Assembly (NCBI RefSeq): GCF_001899075.1
Contig: NZ_MKVA01000008.1
Location: 248,001 to 312,000 of the forward strand
Direction of reading: 5' to 3'
DNA from: Devosia sp. 67-54
GTDB taxonomy: Bacteria > Pseudomonadota > Alphaproteobacteria > Rhizobiales > Devosiaceae
Length of the DNA: 64,000 nucleotides
This document shows positions 9,258 to 17,680 of this stretch, in pieces. Below the pieces are notes generated by a model, which worked only from the letters and a program-made list of their open reading frames with translations, did not search any database and was not told the DNA's origin. A program made the position numbers and the translations under genes. How positions within the stretch are numbered: position 1 is the stretch's first letter; each line of letters starts with the position of its first letter.

Positions 9258-10086
9258 TCTTGCTCTCCCGCGCAGCGGATTGCGGAGAGCGGCGGAAGCG
9301 GCCCGGAAACGGGCGCGACAACACGGTGGATGCCGGCTGGCGAAAAGCAAATTGTCGGGATCATGCCCGGCCTCCTGACTGTCGCAGGAAACGCCGGGCG
9401 AGGCAGCGGATCAGGCCCGGATCGTATCCTGCGCGATGTTAGATCGACTGCCGTCGTTCATTGCCTGTGTCCTTGTTGGCCGCCGCGACATTTATGGGCG
9501 CCCATGCAGGTTCCGATAGCATCGGACCGGGGGGATGTCACGCTCGTCGATTGGCCAGTGCGATGCAAGCGCTACGCCGGGGTCTTGCGTGGAGACACGC
9601 GCCTCCTCGTCGCTTGCTCGTATCGGCTGGAGGCTCGAAGCTTCCTTCAGTACGCGGGTCTGGCCCTTGGGGCCGAAGCCCGGCCCGCTGTCTCAGCGAC
9701 CGATGTGAATCTCGATCCCAAACGGAAAATCACCGAAGATATTGCCGCCGCCCCTGCCACCACCCTTCCTGCGCTGCCGTGGGACACTCTGCTCGTCCCA
9801 AAGGCCTTGTAGCCCGTCGCCAAGTTCATTCTGGGTCCGCCACAGAGTATGGCCGCGCTTGACGCTAGGACGAGTTGTTTGGACGAAACCGTTACTTGGG
9901 CTCAAAATCTGCTCGTGGCCGGACGGCGAAGCCACTCCACCCGCTTTCGTTGTTACCACTTGGTTATGCAGTTACGAATCTAGCAGCGACGGAGGTGGTG
10001 GGTGGTCTGAACGTTGGCGTCGCTGGTCGTTCCGCCTACTACCTGACTCTGATGGAGCCCCTTCCTTAGAAGTCTCCTCAGTTGCG
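9258..10086. other. Region without a convincing gene (about 0.8 kb)
   Basis: No frame here shows a recognisable protein. The plus-strand frames are Arg/Pro/Ala-rich shadows. A minus-strand frame of 88 codons (9693-9959) has a Gly-rich end (GGGRGGGNIFGDFPFG) but no usable start context or family match. The stretch separates the ABC operon, whose promoter must lie near 9260-9400, from the defence island, so it may be degraded island-edge DNA. Confidence 0.5.
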
Positions 10087-10569
10087 CTAATCTCCCGATT
10101 CAAACCGGTCACGCGCTTCCCAATAGCGGTGCCAGGCGAGCCGCATTTCGGGAACCGCTGGCTCGTCCTCGACCTCCCCGTTCGGCAGGAAGAAGAGCAT
10201 CTCACAATGATCGACCTCCACGTGGCCCGTCGCCGCGAGGACTCCACGCTCGATCCTGAGGAAAGTGCCGGTGTCCAACCCCGGGTGGTCAAAACGGAAC
10301 ATGCAATGCTCGGCCGCCGGCCGATCGGGGATGCGGTACCATCCGTTGGCATGCCGTTCCAGCCGCAGCAGCGCCACCCGGGCTGGAAGACGCGACTGGA
10401 GCCAATGGCGGACAGGACGTGCAAAGCGGGCTCGGAAGACTGCGGGGATCACGGCGGCAACGACCCCCCATCGCTCTGCTGGCGACAGGCCAATGGGGTC
10501 CAGATCGAGCCGGCTCCAGCGAGCGAACGACCGCCAGGACCAGAGCCACCATCCAACCGGCATGTGCAT
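10087..10569 (-). CDS. Hypothetical protein
   Basis: 160 residues from ATG 10569, chosen because AAGGA lies 6 nt upstream. The N-terminus is Trp-rich (MHMPVGWWLWSWRSF), and an Arg-rich hydrophobic stretch follows (WGVVAAVIPAVF). The C-terminal half looks like a folded beta-rich domain (LRLERHANGWYRIPD, FLRIERGVL, EMLFFLPNGEV). I recognise no family. Amino-acid composition and the good ribosome site favour a real gene. It is divergent from Thoeris and may be the first island gene. Confidence 0.5.
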   Translation of the reverse strand: MHMPVGWWLWSWRSFARWSRLDLDPIGLSPAERWGVVAAVIPAVFRARFARPVRHWLQSRLPARVALLRLERHANGWYRIPDRPAAEHCMFRFDHPGLDTGTFLRIERGVLAATGHVEVDHCEMLFFLPNGEVEDEPAVPEMRLAWHRYWEARDRFESGD

Positions 10570-10873
10570 TGTCGATCCTTTTCCGCAGCACATTAACTCT
10601 CGTTGTCCGACCGGTCGGAGGCGAACGCGGTGGATCCCCGAGGAGCCCGGCTTGACGCGACCAGGTGCAAATCGGGCCTGCGCGTCCTCGAATCGGACTA
10701 GGTTCGCCTCGGAACTGTTCGATTTCGGAGGAAAAGTCCGATCGGTCGGCCCGATACTTTGCCTATCGGCGTATCGCTTGGTCTGTATTGATCATCTTGC
10801 GCAGGTCTTCGCCGACCACACCCGACCATCTATTCGACGAAGCATTTTCGATTTCGTGCCTGAGGAGGGCGAA

Positions 10874-11349
10874 TTGGCAAGAAAGGTATTCTTCAGCTTC
10901 CACTACGATCGCGACGTCCACCGCGTCATGCAGGTGCGGAACTCCTGGGTGGTGCGCCGAAACGGAGAGGCCACCCCGTTCTACGACAAAGCGGAGTTCG
11001 AAGAGGTCAAGCGCCGCGCCGGAGGCATCGAGAAATGGATCGAGCAGCAACTGGTCGGGACGTCGGTCACCGTCGTCCTCTATGGCGCCGAGACATATCA
11101 TCGACCGTGGGTCCAGCATGAGATCAAGCGTAGCTTGAACTGGGCAAGGGGCTTCTGGCGATCGACATCCACAACATCAAGCACCCGCAGAGCGGCGCCG
11201 ACGTCCAGGGTGCGAACCCGCTGTCATACTATTCGGTCGGCGAGCGCAAGATGAACACGCTCTATTCCAGCTACGACTGGGTGCTCAACGACGGTTACAA
11301 CAATATCGAGTCTTGGATCGAAGCGGCGGCGAGGGCCGCGGGGAAATAG
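10874..11349 (+). pseudogene. thsB: thsB: Thoeris TIR-like protein (MTH538/DUF1863), interrupted by a one-base frameshift
   Basis: Translation from TTG 10874 (ribosome site GGAGG) gives MARKVFFSFHYDRDVHRVMQVRNSW, AEFEEVKRRAGGIEKWIEQQL and VQHEIKRSLNW, typical of the TIR-like sensor of Thoeris. At about 11143 the frame is lost; the adjacent frame continues GKGLLAIDIHNIKHPQ ... ESWIEAAARAAGK and stops at 11349. Adding one G to the GGG run at 11142-11144 would restore an uninterrupted protein of 158 residues. This is either a real inactivating deletion, a phase-variable site or a sequencing error. ThsB senses phage and makes a cyclic ADP-ribose signal that activates ThsA, whose gene starts 2 bp later. 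Confidence 0.82.
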
Positions 11350-11351
11350 CC

Positions 11352-12800
11352 ATGGCGGGCGTGGGTCGGACGAAGTTCCTCAAGGAGTTCCCGTCCTCGC
11401 TCCACGACGGGGTTGGGGTGACGTTCGTGGGCGCGGGCGTTTCGATGGCGGCGGGCTATCCATCGTGGACGGAACTGCTGACCGAGATCGGCGAGGAGAT
11501 CGGTGTCAATTCCAGGGACATCCAAGATCTCGCCGCCCTCGCGCAGTGGCATATCCTCGAGACCGGCAACGCGACGGGTGTGCGCAACGTCATCAAGCGG
11601 GAGATCGGACAGGAATTCCCGGTGCCCGAGACTTTGCAGGTCCTGGCGCGTCTTCCGGTTCGCCACATCTGGACGACGAACTACGACCGGCTCGTCGAGC
11701 GCGCCTTCGCTGGCATAAACCGGCCGCTCGACGCGATCTCGGGCGCCAAGGATCTCGCGCTGAGGCCGAGGCCGGGAGCCACGCGTCTGTACAAGATGCA
11801 TGGTTCGGTCGACAGGCTTGACGACTTGGTTATCTCGACCGACGACTATGAGCTCTACCGCGCGCGGCGCGGCGCCTTCCTGCCGCTGCTGCAGGCCCAT
11901 CTGAGCAGCATGTCCATGCTCTTCGTGGGCCTCAGCCTGACCGACCCCAATATTCGGCACGTGCTCTCGCTGATACGCGAGAGCTTCACTGACGCTCCGC
12001 CCGAGCATTTTGCGATCCTGCGCCCTCCGAAGCGGACCGACTTCCAGACCGAGGACGAGTTCAAGGCTCGACAGGCTCAGCATCAGCTCTGGTCCAAAGA
12101 TCTTAGGCGCTACGGCCTGGTCGCAGTCGAGATCGACGATTACGACGAAGTCCCGCAGCTGCTTCGCCAGGTCGAGAGACGAGTGGCGGAGAAGCGGGTC
12201 TGGGTCAGTGGTAGCTGGCCGCTCGATGGCGCGGATCCCCAGACCTCGCGGATCTATACGATTGCCGAGAAGCTCGGCCGCATGATCGGCGACACCGGTC
12301 GCGACTTGGTCTCGGGAGCCGGAGTTCTAGTTGGACCCGCGACGGTATCGGGGTTCATGGACGCGCTGCGAACCGGCGGAGGCTGGGACATCGACCGGCG
12401 ATTGATCGCACGACCCTTCCCCCAGCCTCTACCGGGAAAAACTGCCGATCGCGATCAGTGGCGCGCGCTTCGAGCAGAGTTGGCGCGCCATGCCGGTATC
12501 GTCTTGTTCGTCGGCGGCCTCAAGTCAGAAGCAGGTGCCATGGTCGTCGCCGATGGCGTCATGGAAGAGTTCGAGCTTGCCAGGGCCGCCGGTTCGTTCC
12601 TGTTGCCGATCGGCGCGTTCGGCGGTGCCGCGGAGACGGTGGGCCGGGAACTGCTTGGTTCGGCAACCCCTGCCACCGGCCCGGAAGCATTGAGGCCAAG
12701 CGACGACGAACTCCGAGTGCTCTCCAATGGCGGCGCGACCGACGACGAACTCCTGGCGACCGTCCGAGCCATCCTCGATCGCCGGGCGAAGGCCGGATAG
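11352..12800 (+). CDS. thsA: ThsA: Thoeris effector, SIR2 NADase fused to SLOG domain
   Basis: 482 residues from ATG 11352, close to the 476 of Bacillus cereus ThsA. The N-terminal SIR2 fold shows FVGAGVSMAAGYPSW (28-40), TTNYDRL with Asn110 and KMHGSVD with His150, aligning with the catalytic Asn112 and His152 known in the family. SLSLTDPN-type FVGLSLTDPN follows. The C-terminal SLOG/STALD sensor (about 285-480) has VWVSGSWP, LVSGAGVLVGP, VLFVGG and FLLPIGAFGGAAETV. It would degrade cellular NAD+ when its SLOG domain binds the ThsB signal. The frame is intact, unlike thsB, suggesting a silenced system or recent damage. Confidence 0.92.
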   Translation: MAGVGRTKFLKEFPSSLHDGVGVTFVGAGVSMAAGYPSWTELLTEIGEEIGVNSRDIQDLAALAQWHILETGNATGVRNVIKREIGQEFPVPETLQVLARLPVRHIWTTNYDRLVERAFAGINRPLDAISGAKDLALRPRPGATRLYKMHGSVDRLDDLVISTDDYELYRARRGAFLPLLQAHLSSMSMLFVGLSLTDPNIRHVLSLIRESFTDAPPEHFAILRPPKRTDFQTEDEFKARQAQHQLWSKDLRRYGLVAVEIDDYDEVPQLLRQVERRVAEKRVWVSGSWPLDGADPQTSRIYTIAEKLGRMIGDTGRDLVSGAGVLVGPATVSGFMDALRTGGGWDIDRRLIARPFPQPLPGKTADRDQWRALRAELARHAGIVLFVGGLKSEAGAMVVADGVMEEFELARAAGSFLLPIGAFGGAAETVGRELLGSATPATGPEALRPSDDELRVLSNGGATDDELLATVRAILDRRAKAG

Positions 12801-12884
12801 GCGCGCGGGCGCGCGCTCGCCATAACGACCACCGGCGGGTTTGGTGGCGTCGGCCCATCGTCATTTAATATTGCAGTCAATGTT

Positions 12885-12903
12885 ATCATCTTGTAGGGAT
12901 GAT
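12885..12903. promoter_or_regulatory. Inverted repeat ahead of the AbiE operon
   Basis: ATCATC (12885-12890), 7-nt gap, GATGAT (12898-12903), ending 3 nt before ATG 12907 in a locally AT-rich stretch. AbiEi-type antitoxins autoregulate by binding inverted repeats in their promoter, so this is a candidate operator; it also overlaps the ribosome site AGGGA. Based on pattern and position only. Confidence 0.4.
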
Positions 12904-12906
12904 TTT

Positions 12907-13734
12907 ATGATGCACAATATAAAAACTATGGGACCGAAGACGGCCAAGCTCGTCGCAGCGCTGTATGATGAAGGCAAGACCATTTTCAGCGTCGAAGACG
13001 CGGCGAAAATCCTTGGCGACCCCAAGGCGATCGTCTCCAACCTTCTCGGGAAGGCTCAGGCACGGGGCGTCGTAACTCGGCTACGCAGGGGAACGTACAT
13101 CCTCGTGCCATCGGTCATGGGAAGCGAGATGCTCTATGCGGGCGACCCGCTGCTCGTCGCGGATCGGCTCATGGAAAATCGTCCGCATTATCTGTCGCAT
13201 GGCACTGCCATGGCCGTTCACAACATGACGACCCAACCCCGCATCGTGATCACCGTATCTTGCGTTGATCCACCTGCGCGTTCGATCGTCGCCCAAGGTG
13301 CGGAAATTCGTGTGACCTCCATTCCGCAGATCGAATTCTTCGGAACGAAGCAACACTGGGTCGATAGCGGGGTCAGTGTCACGGTCAGCGACATCGAACG
13401 CACTGTTGTCGATTGTCTCCGACGCCCCGACCTGTGCGGCGGATATATGGAGATCGACCGCGGCTCCTGGATGAAGCGGGACGACATCGACGTCGATAGA
13501 CTGGTCGACTACGCCGTTCGTCTCAGCGTGGGAGCCGTGTGCGCTCGGCTAGGCTATCTGCTGGATTCTTGCAGCATGGGAACCGATGTTCATCGTGAGG
13601 AGCTCCAGCGGCATCTCAGGACCACGTACAACCTGCTGGATCCTTCCATGCCCGCCGAGGGGCGCTATATGGCCCGATGGAAGCTGCGCCTGAACGTAGG
13701 CCAGGATGAGATCGAGGCAACCAGGAGCAGTTGA
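12907..13734 (+). CDS. abiEi: AbiEi-family antitoxin / transcriptional regulator
   Basis: About 275 residues; ATG 12907 or 12910, with AGGGA upstream. The N-terminal winged helix is visible: TIFSVEDAAKILGDPKAIVSNLL ends in VTRLRRGTYILVP. The C-terminal part (MENRPHYLSHGTAMAVHNM, VSDIERTVVDCLRRPDLCGG) follows the AbiEi_4-like antitoxin pattern. AbiEi represses its own operon and counteracts AbiEii in a type IV toxin-antitoxin that causes abortive infection. It overlaps the toxin gene by 4 bp. Local base composition around the start is less G+C-rich than the flanks. Confidence 0.85.
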   Translation: MMHNIKTMGPKTAKLVAALYDEGKTIFSVEDAAKILGDPKAIVSNLLGKAQARGVVTRLRRGTYILVPSVMGSEMLYAGDPLLVADRLMENRPHYLSHGTAMAVHNMTTQPRIVITVSCVDPPARSIVAQGAEIRVTSIPQIEFFGTKQHWVDSGVSVTVSDIERTVVDCLRRPDLCGGYMEIDRGSWMKRDDIDVDRLVDYAVRLSVGAVCARLGYLLDSCSMGTDVHREELQRHLRTTYNLLDPSMPAEGRYMARWKLRLNVGQDEIEATRSS

Positions 13735-14606
13735 CCTTGATAGCGCAGCGCGACCTTTCGATCATTTCGAACAAGCTGCTCGAAGAGACCGGGGGTCGCC
13801 GCATCCCGGAGCAGTCCATTGAGCTCGACTACGCTCTCGGCTGGTTCCTGGCCAAGCTTTCACAGCATCCCTATGGGGACAGACTGGCATTCAAAGGAGG
13901 CACGGCCCTCCGGCGCTGCCACCTCGGGGAGTACCGGTTCTCCGAAGACCTCGACTTCACCCTTCTGAACGAGGACGACTTCGACACCGTCACCAGAGCC
14001 TTCGGCGAAGTCGCCGCGAGCGTGACGGAAGAGACCGGCATGGCATTCGCCTATCAGCGGCCAGATCGCAATCCGCACGAGAACAGCCATACGTTCTACA
14101 TGACCTTCACCGGCCCGATGGGGCGGGCACGCGAATTCAAGGTCGACGTCACGCGCACCGAGAGCATCGTCGCCGAACTCGAACGCAGGCCGGTGATCGT
14201 CACCTATCCTGCATACGATTTCCCGGCGAACTGCGCGGTGAAGGTCTACGGCATAGACGAGATCGTGGCAGAAAAGCTGCTGGCTCTGACCGACCCCAAG
14301 CGCACTCAGCCAAGGGATTTGTTCGACGTCTGGACCTTGGCGACGAATGGAGACTTCGGCCTCGATCGGCTGGCCTACGCCATCGCCCAGAAACTTCAGA
14401 TCCGCGGCAGGGGCGCCGAGGATCTCTCCACTGCTTTCGACAAGAAGGAAAAGGCGCTGGAGAAGACATGGAGCACCAGGCTTGACGCGCAGATGTCTAC
14501 AACGCCGAAGTTTGAGGGGGTTTTCCGAGAGGTGCGGGCTGCCCTGAGGAAGGCTCGCCTATTCGATCTCGTTCTGGACGCCCGACGAGCGCTGGACCGG
14601 TCATGA
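13731..14606 (+). CDS. abiEii: AbiEii-family nucleotidyltransferase toxin
   Basis: 291 residues from TTG 13731, which overlaps the antitoxin stop (TTGA); TTG 13737 is an alternative. The nucleotidyltransferase motif is clear: FKGGTALRRCHLGEYRFSED with LDFTL supplying the metal-binding acid residues. FKVDVTR gives a third acidic strand, and EKLLALTDPKRTQPRDLFDVW is the family signature in the C-terminal half. AbiEii toxins use nucleotides to block growth, for example by modifying tRNA acceptor ends. It ends 31 bp from a convergent TIR gene. Confidence 0.88.
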   Translation: MTLIAQRDLSIISNKLLEETGGRRIPEQSIELDYALGWFLAKLSQHPYGDRLAFKGGTALRRCHLGEYRFSEDLDFTLLNEDDFDTVTRAFGEVAASVTEETGMAFAYQRPDRNPHENSHTFYMTFTGPMGRAREFKVDVTRTESIVAELERRPVIVTYPAYDFPANCAVKVYGIDEIVAEKLLALTDPKRTQPRDLFDVWTLATNGDFGLDRLAYAIAQKLQIRGRGAEDLSTAFDKKEKALEKTWSTRLDAQMSTTPKFEGVFREVRAALRKARLFDLVLDARRALDRS

Positions 14607-14637
14607 GCTTGCTGTCTGGTTGCGGGAATGACCTCGC

Positions 14638-15252
14638 TTACGGCAGGAAGTAGCGCGGCAACTTCTCGAGCGACGTCCAGACCTTCATCGGCAACGATGT
14701 TGCCAGACCGAGCGGCTCGCCCACAGGGTAGCCTGCCGCGGCCTTGGCAAGCGGCACTGAGACGCGGAGGACATGTTGAGCATCCTCCTCGGCCACGGGA
14801 TACAGACCAAGATACTGCCGACCGCGATAGTGCTCCGACCCGTCCTTGACGATCGGCAGCACGCATATGCGGCCCTTCGCGCCATGGAACCATCCAATTT
14901 CCCAGCTCATCCAGTTCGAACCGGCAGCGTGTTCGGAATCGACGAAGACGAGGCCGGTCGATGCGAGCATCTTGTCCCGGATGAAGGCGGCGTCCGCCGG
15001 CGTGGTTCCAGCATGGTCGGAATGGCCGGCCTCGATCCAATCGCAGAACACCGTCAGTCCCAGGTCCTCGGTGAGGATCGTATGAATGCCGAGGACGAGC
15101 TCCTCGTCCTTGAGCGCCTGCGAGAGGAATACGTCGTAGCGCGGCTTCTCAGGGCGCGCATGCCGAGTTAGCACTTCGCGCATCGAAAGATTCGTCGCCG
15201 CGGTGACCTGACGAGCGCGCGCGCGGACACGATCCTCGACGACTAGCCCCAT
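14638..15252 (-). CDS. TIR-domain protein, last gene of the ABC-3C operon
   Basis: 204 residues from ATG 15252, which has a full GGAGG ribosome site 7 nt upstream. Residues 38-135 form a TIR fold: YDVFLSQALKDEELVLG (strand A/box 1), LGLTVFCDW, STGLVFVDS and SNWMSWEIGWFHGAKG, where Glu118 sits at the position of the TIR NADase catalytic glutamate. A basic helix of 35 residues precedes it. It follows the Rad50-like ATPase by 50 bp on the same strand, so it is probably co-transcribed and may act as an additional NAD+-consuming effector. It is not the DUF1863 type of ThsB. Confidence 0.8.
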   Translation of the reverse strand: MGLVVEDRVRARARQVTAATNLSMREVLTRHARPEKPRYDVFLSQALKDEELVLGIHTILTEDLGLTVFCDWIEAGHSDHAGTTPADAAFIRDKMLASTGLVFVDSEHAAGSNWMSWEIGWFHGAKGRICVLPIVKDGSEHYRGRQYLGLYPVAEEDAQHVLRVSVPLAKAAAGYPVGEPLGLATSLPMKVWTSLEKLPRYFLP

Positions 15253-15302
15253 GACAATCCTCCAATCGCTTCGTCCCCGCGGGCGCCGCTCGCCTTCGGG
15301 CG

Positions 15303-17183
15303 CTATGACTGAGCCGGGCGCTGAACCGGTGCGAATAAGCCGTAGCGATTGTCGCCTGGGCGGCCTGTGAACACCTGCACCTTGGCCTCGCCCTTCAGGT
15401 CCGCGGGCGGGTCCGCGTTCTCCAGCACGATGACCTGGGTATCCTCGAGCCCTGCCAGGTGTTCGTAGAAGCCCACGGCCACCGGCGCCTCCTTCATGCG
15501 GCTCTCGTCCTCGGACAACTCCCCGTGCCTGCTGGTGAGTGGCTCTCGGTAGGTGAGCAATGGCGTGTCGAGCACGATGAAGCCGGGATGGGGGAGCTTC
15601 TGCTCCCGGCAGTAGAGCAGCAATGCGACGTTGAACGCGGCGTGCAGGATGGCACGAACGCCTTTGCCGTTGTCTGCACGCGCCTTTCCGCCGATCGTGA
15701 TGTCGTTCGTCTCCAGGTCGAATTGCGCCTCCTTTGCGGCAGGGAAATTCCATGCCTCCAGGACCTCCACGACTTTTCGACCGAGGGCATAGGCCGTCGT
15801 GCCGTCTATGCCGACCGAGAGCTTCGCCTCGTTCTTCGTCGGTTTGGTGGAGTCGATCTGCGAACGCCGCACGACGAGCCGATCGCGCCGGCGAAACAGG
15901 TCCTCGACATGCTGCAGTTCCGACTGCTTCTCCAGCATGGCGGAGAAGTCGGACCGAACCGAGGTTTCAGCCGGACGCGCTTCCTCGATCTGCTTCTCGA
16001 TGTCCTGAACCTCATCCCACAATCGTGTCGCTGTGGTGCGCAGACCGGAGCCTTCGGCATCGAGCGAGGTCATCGTGCGCCGTAGGTCGCGCTGCTCCAT
16101 CTCGATCTTGCGCGCCTCGGCTGCGGCCGCGCGATAGGCCAGACCGAACTCGTCTGGCGCATGTCGATGCCGCTGGGCGTCGGGCGGCGCACCGCAGACG
16201 GGGCAATCCCGGTCCGCGCGGGCGAGGAGAAGGAAGCCGCTCTCCTCGAGCGATTGCAGCCGATCCCGGTCGTTGGTGTAGGTCTGGTCGAGCAGCGTGA
16301 ACCGGTCGAGCGTCAAGGCGAGCTCCGTCACGCGGTCATCGATCTCGCGGCGCTGATCCAGCAAGGAACGGCGCCGAGCGACCAGTTGATCGAGCCGTTC
16401 CTGTGCCGCACGCAAATGGTCCTGCAGGCCGGCAAGGGTCGCGGCGAGCCGGTCTATCTGCTCCGACAGTTCTTTCCGATCCGGAGGCGTCTCGCCGAGC
16501 TCGTCGTCGATTTGAGCTATCCACTCGTCGACAATTTCGAGCTTGGCCGCATTGGCGACCCGCTGCTCCTTGCGGCCCACCACCGTGACGGCGGCCGCGT
16601 CGTCATGGCCGGTGAGGATGAACCGTAGCAGGTTCGATTCCAGGGTACGGTTGGTGTACTGGCCCGAATGGTGCACCGGATTGGCCTCCGACATAATGTC
16701 GGTCTCGGAAACGATGACGTATGGCAGGACGTGCCGGATCGCGAGATTGTCCTTCTCGGCGTTGACGTTCTTGACGATCACCTTGCCGCTCCACCCGATG
16801 GAATCGAGCAGGACGTGCGACACGGTGTCCTGCTTGTCGGCCTCGGCGCTGCCGAGCAGAGCGATGGGCGTGCCCGCCTCGGCGGAAACGAGCCCCTCGA
16901 AAAGGCGGAAGTCGCCCCCTTGGGTGGCTCTGTAGAGAGTCACATCGCGACCGTCGGGCAGAGTGAGGCCGAGCCATGCCGCGGTGAAGGGTTTCACTTC
17001 GTCGGTCTGCGGGAGCTTCGAGATGCCGGCAAGCATGAAGTTCAGCGCCTTGGCAGTGAAGGACTTGCCGGTGTTCGAAGCGCCATAGACTATGTTCAGC
17101 CCTGTGCCGAGGTCGAGACGAGCTTCCTCGATGTTCGGTCCGGTGAAGGCCAGATGCCGAATGATAATTCGCGGGGCGCTCAC
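15303..17183 (-). CDS. ABC-three-component system Rad50-like ATPase with zinc hook
   Basis: 626 residues from GTG 17183, overlapping the middle-component stop by 4 bp (GTGA). Walker A is GASNTGKS (34-41). Long heptad-like helices flank a zinc-hook CPVCGAPP at about residue 328, as in Rad50/SMC hinges (DRKELSEQIDRLAATLAGLQ before it, ARKIEMEQRDLRRTM after it). The C-terminal ATPase half contains NGKGVRAILHAAFNVALLLYC (signature region), FIVLDTPLLTY (Walker B) and VIVLENADPP. It is the ATPase core of an ABC-3C defence operon and probably senses or bridges DNA. An upstream in-frame extension to 17300 is only shadow sequence. Confidence 0.88.
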   Translation of the reverse strand: MSAPRIIIRHLAFTGPNIEEARLDLGTGLNIVYGASNTGKSFTAKALNFMLAGISKLPQTDEVKPFTAAWLGLTLPDGRDVTLYRATQGGDFRLFEGLVSAEAGTPIALLGSAEADKQDTVSHVLLDSIGWSGKVIVKNVNAEKDNLAIRHVLPYVIVSETDIMSEANPVHHSGQYTNRTLESNLLRFILTGHDDAAAVTVVGRKEQRVANAAKLEIVDEWIAQIDDELGETPPDRKELSEQIDRLAATLAGLQDHLRAAQERLDQLVARRRSLLDQRREIDDRVTELALTLDRFTLLDQTYTNDRDRLQSLEESGFLLLARADRDCPVCGAPPDAQRHRHAPDEFGLAYRAAAAEARKIEMEQRDLRRTMTSLDAEGSGLRTTATRLWDEVQDIEKQIEEARPAETSVRSDFSAMLEKQSELQHVEDLFRRRDRLVVRRSQIDSTKPTKNEAKLSVGIDGTTAYALGRKVVEVLEAWNFPAAKEAQFDLETNDITIGGKARADNGKGVRAILHAAFNVALLLYCREQKLPHPGFIVLDTPLLTYREPLTSRHGELSEDESRMKEAPVAVGFYEHLAGLEDTQVIVLENADPPADLKGEAKVQVFTGRPGDNRYGLFAPVQRPAQS

Positions 17184-17680
17184 GGCCCTTCGCCTGCGTC
17201 GCGGCGCGGCTGGAACTCGGCCGTCCACCTTCCGATGCGGTCCTCGACTACCGTTCGTATCTCTTCGGTCGAGAAGGCACCGAACCGTTTTCCCAGCCAC
17301 TCGGCTCGCCGCTTGAGCTCGACAGTGTACGGCGCCTGAAGGAGATCGAGGAAGCTGGGTGCCTCCTCGCTGGCCGAGAAGACGATCCCCTCTTCGGTAT
17401 CGTCGATGTCGACAAGGTGGATCTGATGCATCAGCCGCAGGCTCTGCTCGACGAGGCTGCGGCGAACAAGGAGTTCGCCTGCTCGGTTGGGCAGCTCGGG
17501 ATGAAGACTGGGCGGCGAATCCTGGTCTATGTCGGCAGTGTGGACGACGAGATGGTCCAGCCAGGTCATCTCCGTTAGGTCGCAGCGTCTCGGGTGCAGC
17601 GCCTCCAGGACCACGAGCGCGCGAATGCCCGTCTCCAGCGCACTGTTGAAGGGATGCGAGGCCATGCCTTCCGACTTCAT
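17180..17680 (-). CDS. ABC-three-component system middle component
   Basis: 166 residues. ATG 17680 overlaps the preceding stop by 4 bp (ATGA), which fixes the start. The sequence FNSALETGIRALVVLEALHP, DHLVVHTADI, SLHPELPNRAGELLVRR and LMHQIHLVDI matches the small helical middle component of ABC-3C systems. Such proteins are thought to link the ATPase to the effector; no catalytic residues are expected. Gene order effector, middle component, ATPase is kept with overlapping stops and starts throughout. Confidence 0.85.
   Translation of the reverse strand: MKSEGMASHPFNSALETGIRALVVLEALHPRRCDLTEMTWLDHLVVHTADIDQDSPPSLHPELPNRAGELLVRRSLVEQSLRLMHQIHLVDIDDTEEGIVFSASEEAPSFLDLLQAPYTVELKRRAEWLGKRFGAFSTEEIRTVVEDRIGRWTAEFQPRRDAGEGP

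Noticed and set aside
9693-9959. 88-codon minus-strand frame
   Set aside because: No ribosome site or family resemblance; Gly-rich end likely compositional.
10265-10873. Upstream part of the plus frame that contains thsB
   Set aside because: It runs antisense through the hypothetical gene and lacks protein character; the TTG at 10874 has a ribosome site and matches the usual ThsB start.
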